From: Acholeplasmatales bacterium
GTDB lineage: Bacteria; Bacillota_I; Bacilli_A; Acholeplasmatales; Anaeroplasmataceae
DNA length: 5,970 nucleotides
Direction: 5' to 3'
Assembly (NCBI GenBank): GCA_016282815.1
Contig: JAEELU010000053.1
Coordinates: 1 to 5,970, forward strand
Below the pieces are notes generated by a model. That model did not search any database, was not told the DNA's origin, and saw only the letters and a program-made list of their open reading frames with translations. This document shows, one piece after another, positions 1 through 5,678 of this stretch (positions are counted from its first letter, which is position 1; every line of letters starts with the position of its first letter). Position numbers and translations under genes: made by a program.

Positions 1-184
1 CCTTTATATCATACATAACTGTTTTAAAGGTAATTTCATCTCTTTCTTCAATATTACCAAATAAGATATCCTTTTCAGTTAGATTCAAGTGGCATATACC
101 ATTGATAAGTAATAGTAAATAATCACGTCTTTCAGTTAAAAGCTCTTTAAAATAGTAATCAGTTAATCCTATTTCATGTAACAT
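1..184 (-). CDS. Rpn/PD-(D/E)XK nuclease ('transposase') family protein, N-terminal part
   Basis: The reading frame begins with ATG at 184-182 and runs off the left edge after 61 complete codons. The start is well supported: GGAGGT at 198-193 lies 8 bases upstream. The visible N-terminus (MLHEIGLTDYYFKELL...) has the layout typical of the Rpn/PD-(D/E)XK family: a 'D-x-x-F-K' opening helix (residues 9-13), a hydrophobic helix YLLLLINGI (22-30), and a strand ending in MYDIK (57-61), where the Asp would be the first metal-binding residue of the nuclease core. Known members are recombination-promoting nucleases, often annotated as transposases and present in many copies in gut Firmicutes. The remaining catalytic residues lie outside the window, so intactness cannot be judged. 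It follows the gapA terminator, so it probably has its own promoter; the only candidate seen (CTGATA at 258-253 with TACTAT at 236-231, 16-base spacer) is weak. The family call rests on pattern recognition over a short stretch. Confidence 0.55.
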   Translation of the reverse strand, partial: MLHEIGLTDYYFKELLTERRDYLLLLINGICHLNLTEKDILFGNIEERDEITFKTVMYDIK

Positions 185-265
185 ATTTTTCCACCTCCTT
201 ACTTGTACCTATTTATCCGTACATAAAATAATAGTAAGAAAGTGAAAAAATTTATCAGTTTTTTT

Positions 266-300
266 AAAAAAAGAAAAAAAGTTCCCCAAAATTGGGGAAC
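266..300 (-). terminator. Intrinsic terminator of gapA
   Basis: Read on the minus strand, 13 bases after the gapA stop codon, there is a GTTCCCC/GGGGAAC stem of 7 perfect base pairs (300-294 and 287-281) with a 6-base loop. It is followed at once by a T-tract, TTTTTTTCTTTTTTT (280-266). This is a textbook rho-independent terminator and ends the gapA transcript before the Rpn-family gene. The plus-strand side lacks a T-run after the stem, so it acts in one direction. Confidence 0.93.
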
Positions 301-312
301 TTGATTATGGAA

Positions 313-1344
313 TTACTTTAATTCTGCGAAATACTTAATAGTTCTAACCATTTGGCTAGTATATGAATTTTCGTTGTCATACCAAGATACAACTTGAACT
401 TGATAAGTATCCTCATCAATCTTAGCAACCATAGTTTGAGTTGCATCGAATAATGAACCATATCTCATACCGATAACATCTGAAGATACGATTTGATCCT
501 CATTGTAACCGAATGAATCAGATTGAGCAGCCTTCATAGCAGCGTTGATTCCTTCAACAGTAACATCCTTACCCTTAACTACTGCAGTTAAGATAGTTGT
601 TGAACCAGTAGGTACTGGAACTCTTTGAGCAGAACCAATTAGCTTACCATTTAATTCAGGAATAACTAGACCGATTGCCTTTGCAGCACCAGTAGAGTTT
701 GGAACGATATTAGCAGCACCAGCACGTGCTCTTCTTAAATCGCCCTTTCTATGTGGTCCATCAAGAATCATTTGGTCACCAGTGTATGCATGAATTGTTG
801 ACATGATACCTGATTGAATTGGAGCATACTTGTTTAATGTGTCAGCCATAGGAGCTAGACAGTTAGTTGTACAAGAAGCTGCAGAAATAATTGTATCAGT
901 TGGCTTTAATGTCTTCTCGTTTACGCTATAAACGATTGTAGGTAAATCCTTTCCTGCTGGAGCAGAAATAACTACCTTCTTAGCACCTGCATTGATATGA
1001 GCTTGAGACTTTTCCTTTGATGTATAGAAACCAGTACACTCTAGTACTACATCTACACCAATTTGACCCCAAGGTAAATTTGCTGCGTCCTTTTCAGCAT
1101 AGATAGTAATCTTCTTACCATCAACAACGATGAAGTTTTCACCAGCCTCAACTGTGTGCTTGTTCTCACCGATGAATCCAGCATAACCACCTTGTGCAGT
1201 GTCATACTTTAATAGATTTGCTAACATCTTTGGATCAGTTAAATCGTTAATTGCTACTACTTCGTAACCTTGAGCACCAAACATTTGTCTGAATGCTAAA
1301 CGACCAATACGACCAAAACCATTAATTGCTACTTTAACAGCCAT
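313..1344 (-). CDS. gapA: Glyceraldehyde-3-phosphate dehydrogenase, NAD-type
   Basis: This enzyme of cytoplasmic glycolysis oxidises and phosphorylates glyceraldehyde 3-phosphate to 1,3-bisphosphoglycerate with NAD+. The product is 343 residues, slightly above the usual 335-340. The N-terminal Rossmann motif INGFGRIGR (residues 8-16) is followed by AIND (31-34), whose Asp34 matches the residue that selects NAD+ over NADP+. The active-site signature SAASCTTNCLAP (154-165) places the nucleophilic Cys at 158, and His185 in STIHAYTGD is the partner base. The motif GPHRKGDLRRARAGAANIVP with a following STGAAKA is the conserved substrate-phosphate region. I chose the ATG at 1344 over an in-frame ATG at 1362 because the latter overlaps the Shine-Dalgarno GGAGGA (1360-1355), and the protein family begins at MAVKVAINGFG. 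The gene stands alone, with its own promoter and terminator. No internal damage is seen. Confidence 0.97.
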   Translation of the reverse strand: MAVKVAINGFGRIGRLAFRQMFGAQGYEVVAINDLTDPKMLANLLKYDTAQGGYAGFIGENKHTVEAGENFIVVDGKKITIYAEKDAANLPWGQIGVDVVLECTGFYTSKEKSQAHINAGAKKVVISAPAGKDLPTIVYSVNEKTLKPTDTIISAASCTTNCLAPMADTLNKYAPIQSGIMSTIHAYTGDQMILDGPHRKGDLRRARAGAANIVPNSTGAAKAIGLVIPELNGKLIGSAQRVPVPTGSTTILTAVVKGKDVTVEGINAAMKAAQSDSFGYNEDQIVSSDVIGMRYGSLFDATQTMVAKIDEDTYQVQVVSWYDNENSYTSQMVRTIKYFAELK

Positions 1345-1354
1345 AATAATAAAA

Positions 1355-1360
1355 TCCTCC
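1355..1360 (-). promoter_or_regulatory. gapA ribosome binding site that decides the start
   Basis: GGAGGA on the minus strand sits 10 bases before the ATG at 1344. The longer in-frame ATG (1362-1360) shares its G with this element, so it cannot be the start served by it and has no comparable site further upstream. Confidence 0.85.
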
Positions 1361-1390
1361 ATAAATATCTGTTATTTTTTTTCAATACAT

Positions 1391-1419
1391 ATTTTAGCAC
1401 TAGTAAAATATATAATCAA
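1391..1419 (-). promoter_or_regulatory. gapA promoter (sigma-A type, extended -10)
   Basis: Minus-strand TTGATT (1419-1414), a 17-base spacer and TAAAAT (1396-1391), with a TGC just before the -10 hexamer giving an extended -10 element. Predicted transcription start is near 1384, which leaves an A-rich leader of about 40 bases before the ATG at 1344. No leader hairpin or riboswitch fold is visible in it. Confidence 0.75.
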
Positions 1420-1451
1420 CAAATATCGGCTCCTTAAACCTAAAATAACCA

Positions 1452-1482
1452 TGTAAACGTTTTACAATTCTTAAACGTTTTA
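1452..1482 (-). promoter_or_regulatory. Tandem AAACGTTT boxes upstream of the gapA promoter, likely operator
   Basis: On the minus strand the 11-base word TAAAACGTTTA occurs twice, at 1482-1472 and 1464-1454, 18 bases centre to centre. Each copy contains the palindrome AAACGTTT. The second copy is framed as TGTAAA-ACG-TTTACA (1466-1452), a hyphenated inverted repeat. The pair lies about 33 bases upstream of the -35 element, roughly -70 to -98 from the predicted start, a position that suits an activator or upstream repressor. It resembles LacI/CcpA-type cre sites but carries one extra base at the centre compared with the classic 14-base core. The regulator is therefore an inference. Confidence 0.5.
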
Positions 1483-1666
1483 GAAAATGCCATTTTTTAA
1501 GAGTCTAGACTATCACTCTAATAGGTAAAATATTACTATTGTCCTATCTTCTATTATATAAATAATAGATATTAGAGAAATCACTATTCATTTCACAAAT
1601 TTTATAACAAAAATGTTCATTTTTAGTCCATTTTTATGATGTTAGCTTTTCTACCTATAAAATAAC
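1483..1666. other. Gene-free stretch between the nadK terminator and the gapA control region
   Basis: I see no credible gene or structured RNA here: all reading frames are short and lack ribosome binding sites. It holds a 10-base perfect palindrome AGTCTAGACT (1502-1511) and an AT-only inverted repeat CTATTAT/ATAATAG (1551-1568). A weak minus-strand promoter-like pair, TTGTGA...TAATAT with an 18-base spacer, could be a second upstream gapA promoter, but matches only 4 of 6 bases in each hexamer. Confidence 0.4.
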
Positions 1667-1689
1667 AAAAAAGGGCTAATTTAAGCCCT
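1667..1689 (-). terminator. Intrinsic terminator of nadK
   Basis: On the minus strand, eight bases past the nadK stop, AGGGCT/AGCCCT forms a 6-bp GC-rich stem (1689-1684 and 1677-1672) with a 6-base loop, followed by a run of Ts (1671-1667). A shorter T-run on the other side (1691-1695) means it could also work on the plus strand, but no plus-strand gene reaches it. Confidence 0.88.
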
Positions 1690-1696
1690 ATTTTTA

Positions 1697-2470
1697 CTAT
1701 TTAAGGAATGCTCTTTTTATCCTTTTTAGATGGTCCTCATACTCATGATAAGCCATCTTAATTTTATCATTTGATGACTTTATTCTAATCGCCTTAAAAT
1801 CAGATATTTCCTTGGCTAAAAAGTCAACAGTAATATATGCTTTCTCCATATTATTTGAATTAACAAGCTCTATTACTCTATTTTTACTTAATACAAGTGG
1901 AGATGCAAGTGTTCTATATACATTAGAATTGATACCTGCAATTTCAGTTAGCTGAAAGGCATCTAAGCTAGTATCTACTACTGCCCCATGAAGTGATTTA
2001 TTATATCCTGTTGAGCCAAATGTAGTAGAAACACAAAGACCAGTTCCTCTAAATGTTTCAAAATGCTTTCCATCAATATTTACATCAAGAATTAATGTTC
2101 TTAGTGGTGTTAATATAGTAACCTCATTTAAAGCCTCACCAAGTAATAATACATTATTATTCTTATCAATTACCTCACATGATATATATTCAATATCTAG
2201 AGTTTCAAATGTATTACTATTAATATCATTTATAAGCTCATCAAGCTTATCTACATCATAATTTGCATAAAAACCTAAATGACCAGTGTGCACACCAAAA
2301 ATAATTGCGTTTGGATAGCTATGGCTTGCCTGAATAATAGTTCCATCTCCGCCTATCGCAATAACATAATCAGGGCTTTCCTTTGAATATTCCAGGTTAA
2401 TTTTTTCCCTAATTTTCTCTTCTACTTTTTTGGATTCTTGATCATTTTTTACTACAGTTAAATATTTCAT
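1697..2470 (-). CDS. nadK: NAD kinase
   Basis: NAD kinase phosphorylates NAD+ at the 2'-hydroxyl of its adenosine ribose, using ATP or polyphosphate, and is the source of NADP+ in the cytoplasm. The 257-residue protein has the usual length for the short Firmicutes form. The hallmark GGDGT is at residues 40-44 (catalytic Asp42). FGVHTGHLGF (58-67) matches the family's G-x-x-x-G-x-L-G-F block, and the NE motif is at 115-116 (ALNEVTI). The conserved glycine-rich block, normally TPTGSTAYN, reads TTFGSTGYN at 149-157, so one Pro-Thr position is altered to Thr-Phe. The block GAVVDTSLDAFQLTEIA followed by SNVYRTLASPLVL is characteristic of Bacilli enzymes. GGTGG (2479-2475) lies 4 bases before the ATG at 2470. 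It is divergent from the CYTH gene; in Bacillus the yjbK (CYTH) and yjbN (NAD kinase) genes are also near each other, which supports both calls. Confidence 0.95.
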   Translation of the reverse strand: MKYLTVVKNDQESKKVEEKIREKINLEYSKESPDYVIAIGGDGTIIQASHSYPNAIIFGVHTGHLGFYANYDVDKLDELINDINSNTFETLDIEYISCEVIDKNNNVLLLGEALNEVTILTPLRTLILDVNIDGKHFETFRGTGLCVSTTFGSTGYNKSLHGAVVDTSLDAFQLTEIAGINSNVYRTLASPLVLSKNRVIELVNSNNMEKAYITVDFLAKEISDFKAIRIKSSNDKIKMAYHEYEDHLKRIKRAFLK

Positions 2471-2485
2471 ATAACCACCAAAGTA

Positions 2486-2514
2486 ATTTTATCACAAGTA
2501 TTGATTTTTTTAAA
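2486..2514 (-). promoter_or_regulatory. Probable nadK promoter
   Basis: Minus-strand TTTAAA (2514-2509), a 17-base spacer, then TGTG-A-TAAAAT with the -10 hexamer at 2491-2486. The TGTG matches the Gram-positive TRTGn extended -10 motif, which can make up for the poor -35. The predicted start is near 2479-2480, so the leader would be only about 10 bases, with the GGTGG ribosome site at its 5' end. This tight fit makes the assignment less certain. Confidence 0.45.
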
Positions 2515-2529
2515 TAAATATTAGATAAT
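2501..2529 (+). promoter_or_regulatory. Promoter of the CYTH-domain gene
   Basis: Plus-strand TTGATT (2501-2506), a 17-base spacer and GATAAT (2524-2529). The predicted start near 2536 falls at or just after an in-frame TTG at 2535, so that TTG cannot be the translation start. This promoter overlaps the nadK promoter on the opposite strand. Confidence 0.65.
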
Positions 2530-2552
2530 AATATTTGGGAAAGATTAAATTG

Positions 2553-2560
2553 AAGGTGGA
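2553..2560 (+). promoter_or_regulatory. Ribosome binding site fixing the CYTH gene start at 2565
   Basis: AAGGTGGA ends 4 bases before the ATG at 2565. The upstream in-frame TTG at 2535 has no purine-rich site before it and coincides with the predicted transcription start. Confidence 0.75.
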
Positions 2561-2564
2561 TTAT

Positions 2565-3110
2565 ATGTACGTTAATAAGGAAATTGAATTTAAAACGTTA
2601 ATTACTAAGGAGCAGTACGACAACCTTTTGTTGGAGTTCGGGCTAGATAATAACGTGTTTGCCCAAACAAATCATTATTTTGATACTGAAGACACTAAGC
2701 TCATTAGTGAGCAAACAGTATTAAGAATAAGACAGAAAGGCAATAACTTTAAGATTACAAAGAAGACTAGAGCTGATGTTGGAGCTGATGAAACTCATAT
2801 TCTAATATCAAAGGAAAAAGCTTTAGATATTTTAGAGAATGGCTTTGACGCATCAATAATAGGTATTCCTTATTTTGTACATAAGGTTGCTGAACTAACA
2901 ACATATAGAGTATCTACTCCATATAAGAATGGTACATTATTCTTCGATAAGAGTGAATATTATGGAAATGTTGATTACGAAATAGAATATGAGGTTGATG
3001 ATGTTAAGGAAGGAACAATTGATTTCCAAAAATTCCTTAATGATCATGAAATAGTATATAAAGAATCAATTAGAAAATCTAAAAGAGCTTATGATTGCGT
3101 AAAAAAATAG
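2565..3110 (+). CDS. CYTH-domain protein, YjbK-like (triphosphate tunnel family)
   Basis: This 181-residue protein is a single CYTH domain, the fold of class IV adenylate cyclases, thiamine triphosphatases and inorganic triphosphatases, which bind a triphosphate and divalent metals inside a beta-barrel tunnel. The defining ExExK motif is EIEFK (residues 6-10). It is followed by the family-typical QTNHYFDT (34-41), the basic strand LRIRQKGNNFKITKK (53-67) supplying phosphate-binding Arg and Lys, the acidic strand DYEIEYE (137-143) for metal binding, and a basic ending SIRKSKRAYD (168-177). Length and order match B. subtilis YjbK (about 190 residues), whose substrate I do not know to be settled; tripolyphosphate or an organic triphosphate is the likely class. 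The open frame extends back to TTG at 2535, but promoter and ribosome-site positions favour ATG 2565. It is divergent from nadK and ends in a shared terminator. Confidence 0.85.
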   Translation: MYVNKEIEFKTLITKEQYDNLLLEFGLDNNVFAQTNHYFDTEDTKLISEQTVLRIRQKGNNFKITKKTRADVGADETHILISKEKALDILENGFDASIIGIPYFVHKVAELTTYRVSTPYKNGTLFFDKSEYYGNVDYEIEYEVDDVKEGTIDFQKFLNDHEIVYKESIRKSKRAYDCVKK

Positions 3111-3133
3111 GAGATATCAAATCTCCTTTTTTT
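3101..3133. terminator. Bidirectional terminator between the CYTH and LRR genes
   Basis: GGAGAT/ATCTCC (3110-3115 and 3121-3126) forms a 6-bp stem with a 5-base loop, flanked by seven As on the left (3101-3107) and seven Ts on the right (3127-3133). Each transcript therefore meets a hairpin followed by a U-tract. It is very compact: the G of the CYTH stop codon is the first base of the stem, and the stop codon of the opposing gene (3134-3132) overlaps the T-run. Confidence 0.9.
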
Positions 3134-4415
3134 ATTCGCCAAAATATACCTCAAGCTCTATTTTATCAGAGCCCTTTATCTTCTTCCACTCAGCCTGACT
3201 ACCCTCATAGATAATCTCAAGCTTCTTACATCCATCAAATGCTCCATCCTCTATTACCCTTACAGATTTAGGTATAGATATACCAGTAAGCATTGTACAG
3301 TTAGCGAAGCTTCTAGATGATATAACCTCAATATGATTACCAATAGTTACATTCTCAAGCTTTCTTCTGTTAGAGAATGCATATTTAGGTATTACCCTTA
3401 AACCATTACCTATACTAATCTTCTTTAGATTATTACATCCAGTAAATATACCATCCTCTATTTCTACAACGGTATTAGGAATAAAGAATTCCTCCAATCG
3501 ATTACAGCCAGTAAAGGCTGATTTTTTTATACTCTTAAGCCTATTAGATGGTAATATTTCATTAAGCGCTAAGCAATCCCAGAATGCATATTCTCCTACT
3601 ACCTCTACATTCTCACCTAATATTACCTTTCTTAGGCTACTACATTTAGAGAATGCCTCTTCACCTATCGCAACAACAGGCATTCCACTATATGTAGGTG
3701 GAATAATAACATTTTTAATGCTCAAATCATTAACCTTAATTAAGGCACATTTAGTTTTATCCTTATTAGTTAAGTATTTAAAATCACCCTGATCAAATAC
3801 TAAATTCTTTTCATAATTATCATATAATCTAACAAGCTTATTAACATAAGCCTCATCAATTACTAATGAATAGGATGATAATATAGTACCCTTATCATTT
3901 AATACCTTTTGTAATTCTAATGTAGTCTTACTAATCTTAGAATTATTAGTTGCTAAAGAAAGTATTACAATTGATAGCATCAATAAATCATATGATCTAT
4001 TCTTCATATCCTTCTTTATAAAATAATTTAAACCTACAATTATTCTTTCAATACTTTCATCATCAAATAACAATTTAGGTATACCATATTCCTTATATGC
4101 TCTACCAAATCCATCAAAATCATCTCTAATAGCATAACAGAAATATTTACCAATAATATTACCTACAGTTCTAAAGAAATTAAATTCAGCCTGATAAGAA
4201 TATTTCTGATATTCATTACCAAGCTCTATAGCTAAATTGAAATTAACCTCACTATGGATATTACTCATATTCATATTAGAATAATCACCATTTTCAGCCA
4301 AAAAGTAATAATACATTAAATCTGCATCATCACTATTTCTTATTTCCTTCTTTACTAAAACTATTACCTTATCATATTCACCTTTATAAAATAAATCTAA
4401 TATTTCCTTATTCAT
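3132..4415 (-). CDS. Unknown N-terminal domain + seven BspA-type leucine-rich repeats
   Basis: The 427-residue protein has no signal peptide or membrane segment and is probably cytoplasmic. Residues 1-208 form a mostly helical domain that I do not recognise. Its start (ILDLFYKGEYDKVIVLVKK) is TPR-like, followed by signatures FLAEN-x-DYSNM (38-48), SEVNFN (55-60), FCYAIR (92-97) and NLVFD (204-208). The same domain begins the neighbouring upstream gene: over residues 32-102 I count 38 identities in 71 ungapped positions. From about residue 210 an N-cap (IIPPTYSGMPVVAI) leads into seven BspA/LRR_5 repeats; their key Phe falls at 255, 278, 301, 324, 347, 370 and 393, exactly 23 apart. The end YEGSQAEWKKI is the usual C-terminal cap of such repeats. 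These repeats normally bind proteins. The start at 4415 has AGAGG (4425-4421) 5 bases upstream. It has its own strong promoter. Specific function unknown. Confidence 0.88.
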   Translation of the reverse strand: MNKEILDLFYKGEYDKVIVLVKKEIRNSDDADLMYYYFLAENGDYSNMNMSNIHSEVNFNLAIELGNEYQKYSYQAEFNFFRTVGNIIGKYFCYAIRDDFDGFGRAYKEYGIPKLLFDDESIERIIVGLNYFIKKDMKNRSYDLLMLSIVILSLATNNSKISKTTLELQKVLNDKGTILSSYSLVIDEAYVNKLVRLYDNYEKNLVFDQGDFKYLTNKDKTKCALIKVNDLSIKNVIIPPTYSGMPVVAIGEEAFSKCSSLRKVILGENVEVVGEYAFWDCLALNEILPSNRLKSIKKSAFTGCNRLEEFFIPNTVVEIEDGIFTGCNNLKKISIGNGLRVIPKYAFSNRRKLENVTIGNHIEVISSRSFANCTMLTGISIPKSVRVIEDGAFDGCKKLEIIYEGSQAEWKKIKGSDKIELEVYFGE

Positions 4416-4430
4416 AATAACCTCTATAAT

Positions 4431-4484
4431 CTATTTACTAAAGTGAATTATATCATAATCAAATATATCATTCAACTTAATAAC
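4431..4484 (-). pseudogene. Possible short gene-end remnant upstream of the LRR gene
   Basis: Seventeen codons plus stop read VIKLNDIFDYDIIHFSK and end 15 bases before the LRR gene's ATG. The stretch aligns with the last codons of the frame upstream of the paralogue (5678-5613) after one gap of exactly four codons: 9 of 17 residues are identical and several others are conservative (K/E, N/S, I/L, F/Y). The stop codons align too. A stop codon just upstream (4487-4485) means it cannot be a gene by itself. The promoter of the LRR gene lies inside it. It may be the relic of an upstream gene's 3' end, or simply duplicated regulatory DNA. Confidence 0.3.
4447..4475 (-). promoter_or_regulatory. Promoter of the LRR-domain gene
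   Basis: Minus-strand TTGAAT (4475-4470), a 17-base spacer and a consensus TATAAT (4452-4447), preceded by TATG-A, a full TRTGn extended -10 element. Predicted start is near 4440, leaving a leader of about 25 bases. The -10 region is nearly identical to that of the upstream paralogue. Confidence 0.8.
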
Positions 4485-4515
4485 TTAATTGTATATACCC
4501 ATATTACAATTGTGT

Positions 4516-5589
4516 TTAATGGATTAATGGAATCACCATCCCTATTAAAAATGCAAGCATAAATAATGCTGATACCCAAGGGGCAAAGTAATAAAAGGCA
4601 TCATCATCGGGAACCCTCTTCTTAAGAAATAATAATCCAGCATCTATAAATATTAATATTATTGAAATTAATATGATATACCATGTTATATTTATAAACA
4701 TACATACAAAAATAGCAATCATAAGTCCTACATGAATTAAAGGTTCACCTATTCTAAATGCCATATATATAATATTATCTTTTCTTTCTCTAGCAATCCT
4801 CTTAGCTTTGGCTTTTGCCTTTTTCTCCTTATCAAGCTCTATTATTAATTTATAATATTGTTTAGCATCCTTATAATCTTCTATGCTTTTAAATAGTTTT
4901 TTGGCTTTTTGATATTGTTTCTTTTTATATGCTTTAATGGCTCTTTTATAAATTCCATCATAAACTAAGTTTCTTTCGTATTCGACGTTTTCTTTAGTTA
5001 AAATCTTATAGTTATCATATAATTCCTCACGACTTTTAGCTAAATAAATAGTTACATAGCTTTCATCAAACATAGATGCATTTTTCATTCCATCGTTATA
5101 TATTTGAACCAATCTATTCTCATTAGTTAATATATACAATAAATTAACGACCATCATAGTTAAATCAAAGGAATCTCTTTCCTTCCTTGAGTTAACTATA
5201 AAATCTAAATTACCTAAGTATTCATCTATGTTATCAGGTAATTTAGCATCATTAATATTATCTATTATTTCAAATATGCCATCTTTATTTCCTCTTAAAG
5301 CGTAACAAAATAGTTTCCTAAAATTTTCATCACATGCTTGAAAGAAATTATATTCTGCCTCTATTTCATTTTTCAATCTTCTATTTGAATATTCTAGTGC
5401 TTTATTAAAGTTAACTTCACTTAATATATTATTAATATCCATATTACTATAATCTCTATTTTCAGCAAGAAAAAGATAATAGAATAATTCTCCATTATCT
5501 AAATCCTCCTTTAAGGCTTTCTTAATTTCTAATACTGCCTTATCATATTCTTCATTTTTGAATAGTAATAATATCTCTTCTCTACTCAT
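4516..5589 (-). CDS. Paralogous N-terminal domain + TPR-like segment + three membrane helices
   Basis: This 357-residue protein has no recognised function. Residues 1-211 are a paralogue of the N-terminal domain of the next gene downstream (FLAEN-x-DYSNM at 40-50, SEVNFN at 57-62, FCYALR at 94-99, NLVYD at 207-211). Residues 214-250 (AIKAYKKKQYQKAKKLF then EDYKDAKQYY) look like a single TPR-type unit with the YKDA turn common in Firmicutes repeat proteins. A Lys/Ala/Arg-rich linker (about 253-271) is strongly positive and should stay cytoplasmic. Three hydrophobic helices follow, roughly 284-300, 301-322 and 335-356, so I infer an N-in, C-out inner-membrane protein with the domain in the cytoplasm. 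The start at 5589 has AAGG (5598-5595) upstream, and the context GGTTATTATGA is the same as in the paralogue. No terminator separates it from the LRR gene, so read-through is possible. Confidence 0.85.
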   Translation of the reverse strand: MSREEILLLFKNEEYDKAVLEIKKALKEDLDNGELFYYLFLAENRDYSNMDINNILSEVNFNKALEYSNRRLKNEIEAEYNFFQACDENFRKLFCYALRGNKDGIFEIIDNINDAKLPDNIDEYLGNLDFIVNSRKERDSFDLTMMVVNLLYILTNENRLVQIYNDGMKNASMFDESYVTIYLAKSREELYDNYKILTKENVEYERNLVYDGIYKRAIKAYKKKQYQKAKKLFKSIEDYKDAKQYYKLIIELDKEKKAKAKAKRIARERKDNIIYMAFRIGEPLIHVGLMIAIFVCMFINITWYIILISIILIFIDAGLLFLKKRVPDDDAFYYFAPWVSALFMLAFLIGMVIPLIH

Positions 5590-5678
5590 AATAACCTTAA
5601 TATTTATATACCTTATTCACTAGTCACAATTATAGCATAATCACATTCATAAGTATATAAATCACTTAATTCAATCAC
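5590..5678 (-). repeat. Duplicated upstream region, copy in front of the membrane paralogue
   Basis: Partner of the block at 4416-4484. The shared blocks run from the start codon upstream for at least 65 bases, showing that the gene duplication copied its promoter. Further upstream (beyond about 5678) no similarity to the other copy is visible. Confidence 0.6.

Larger units (their letters stand above)
4416..4484 (-). repeat. Duplicated upstream region, copy in front of the LRR gene
   Basis: This block and 5590-5678 are diverged copies. Both hold, in order, a GATTATGnTATAATT core with the promoter -10, TAGT(A/G)AATA, and an (A/T)AGGTTATTATGA-type start context (AGAGG here, TAAGG in the other). 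They differ by a 12-base gap upstream of the core and an 8-base gap before the start codon. Over the 54 aligned bases of the in-frame part I count 39 identities. Confidence 0.6.

Noticed and set aside
1345..1362. Six-residue N-terminal extension of gapA (ATG at 1362)
   Set aside because: The ATG overlaps the GGAGGA ribosome site of the start at 1344, and the extension is absent from the GAPDH family.
1452..1466. Exact CcpA cre site
   Set aside because: The spacing is one base longer than the classic cre core, so only a generic operator is claimed.
1502..1511. Perfect palindrome AGTCTAGACT as an operator
   Set aside because: Single copy, too far from any promoter to support a role; palindromes of this size arise by chance.
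1551..1568. CTATTAT/ATAATAG inverted repeat as a terminator or RNA structure
   Set aside because: AT-only stem without a T-run and not next to a gene end.
2535..2564. TTG start giving a 191-residue CYTH protein
   Set aside because: No ribosome site before it, and it coincides with the predicted transcription start; ATG 2565 has AAGGTGGA at good spacing.
4487..4511. AATTGTA/TACAATT hairpin after the membrane paralogue as a terminator
   Set aside because: Seven-bp AT-rich stem with an 11-base loop and no following T-tract on the minus strand.
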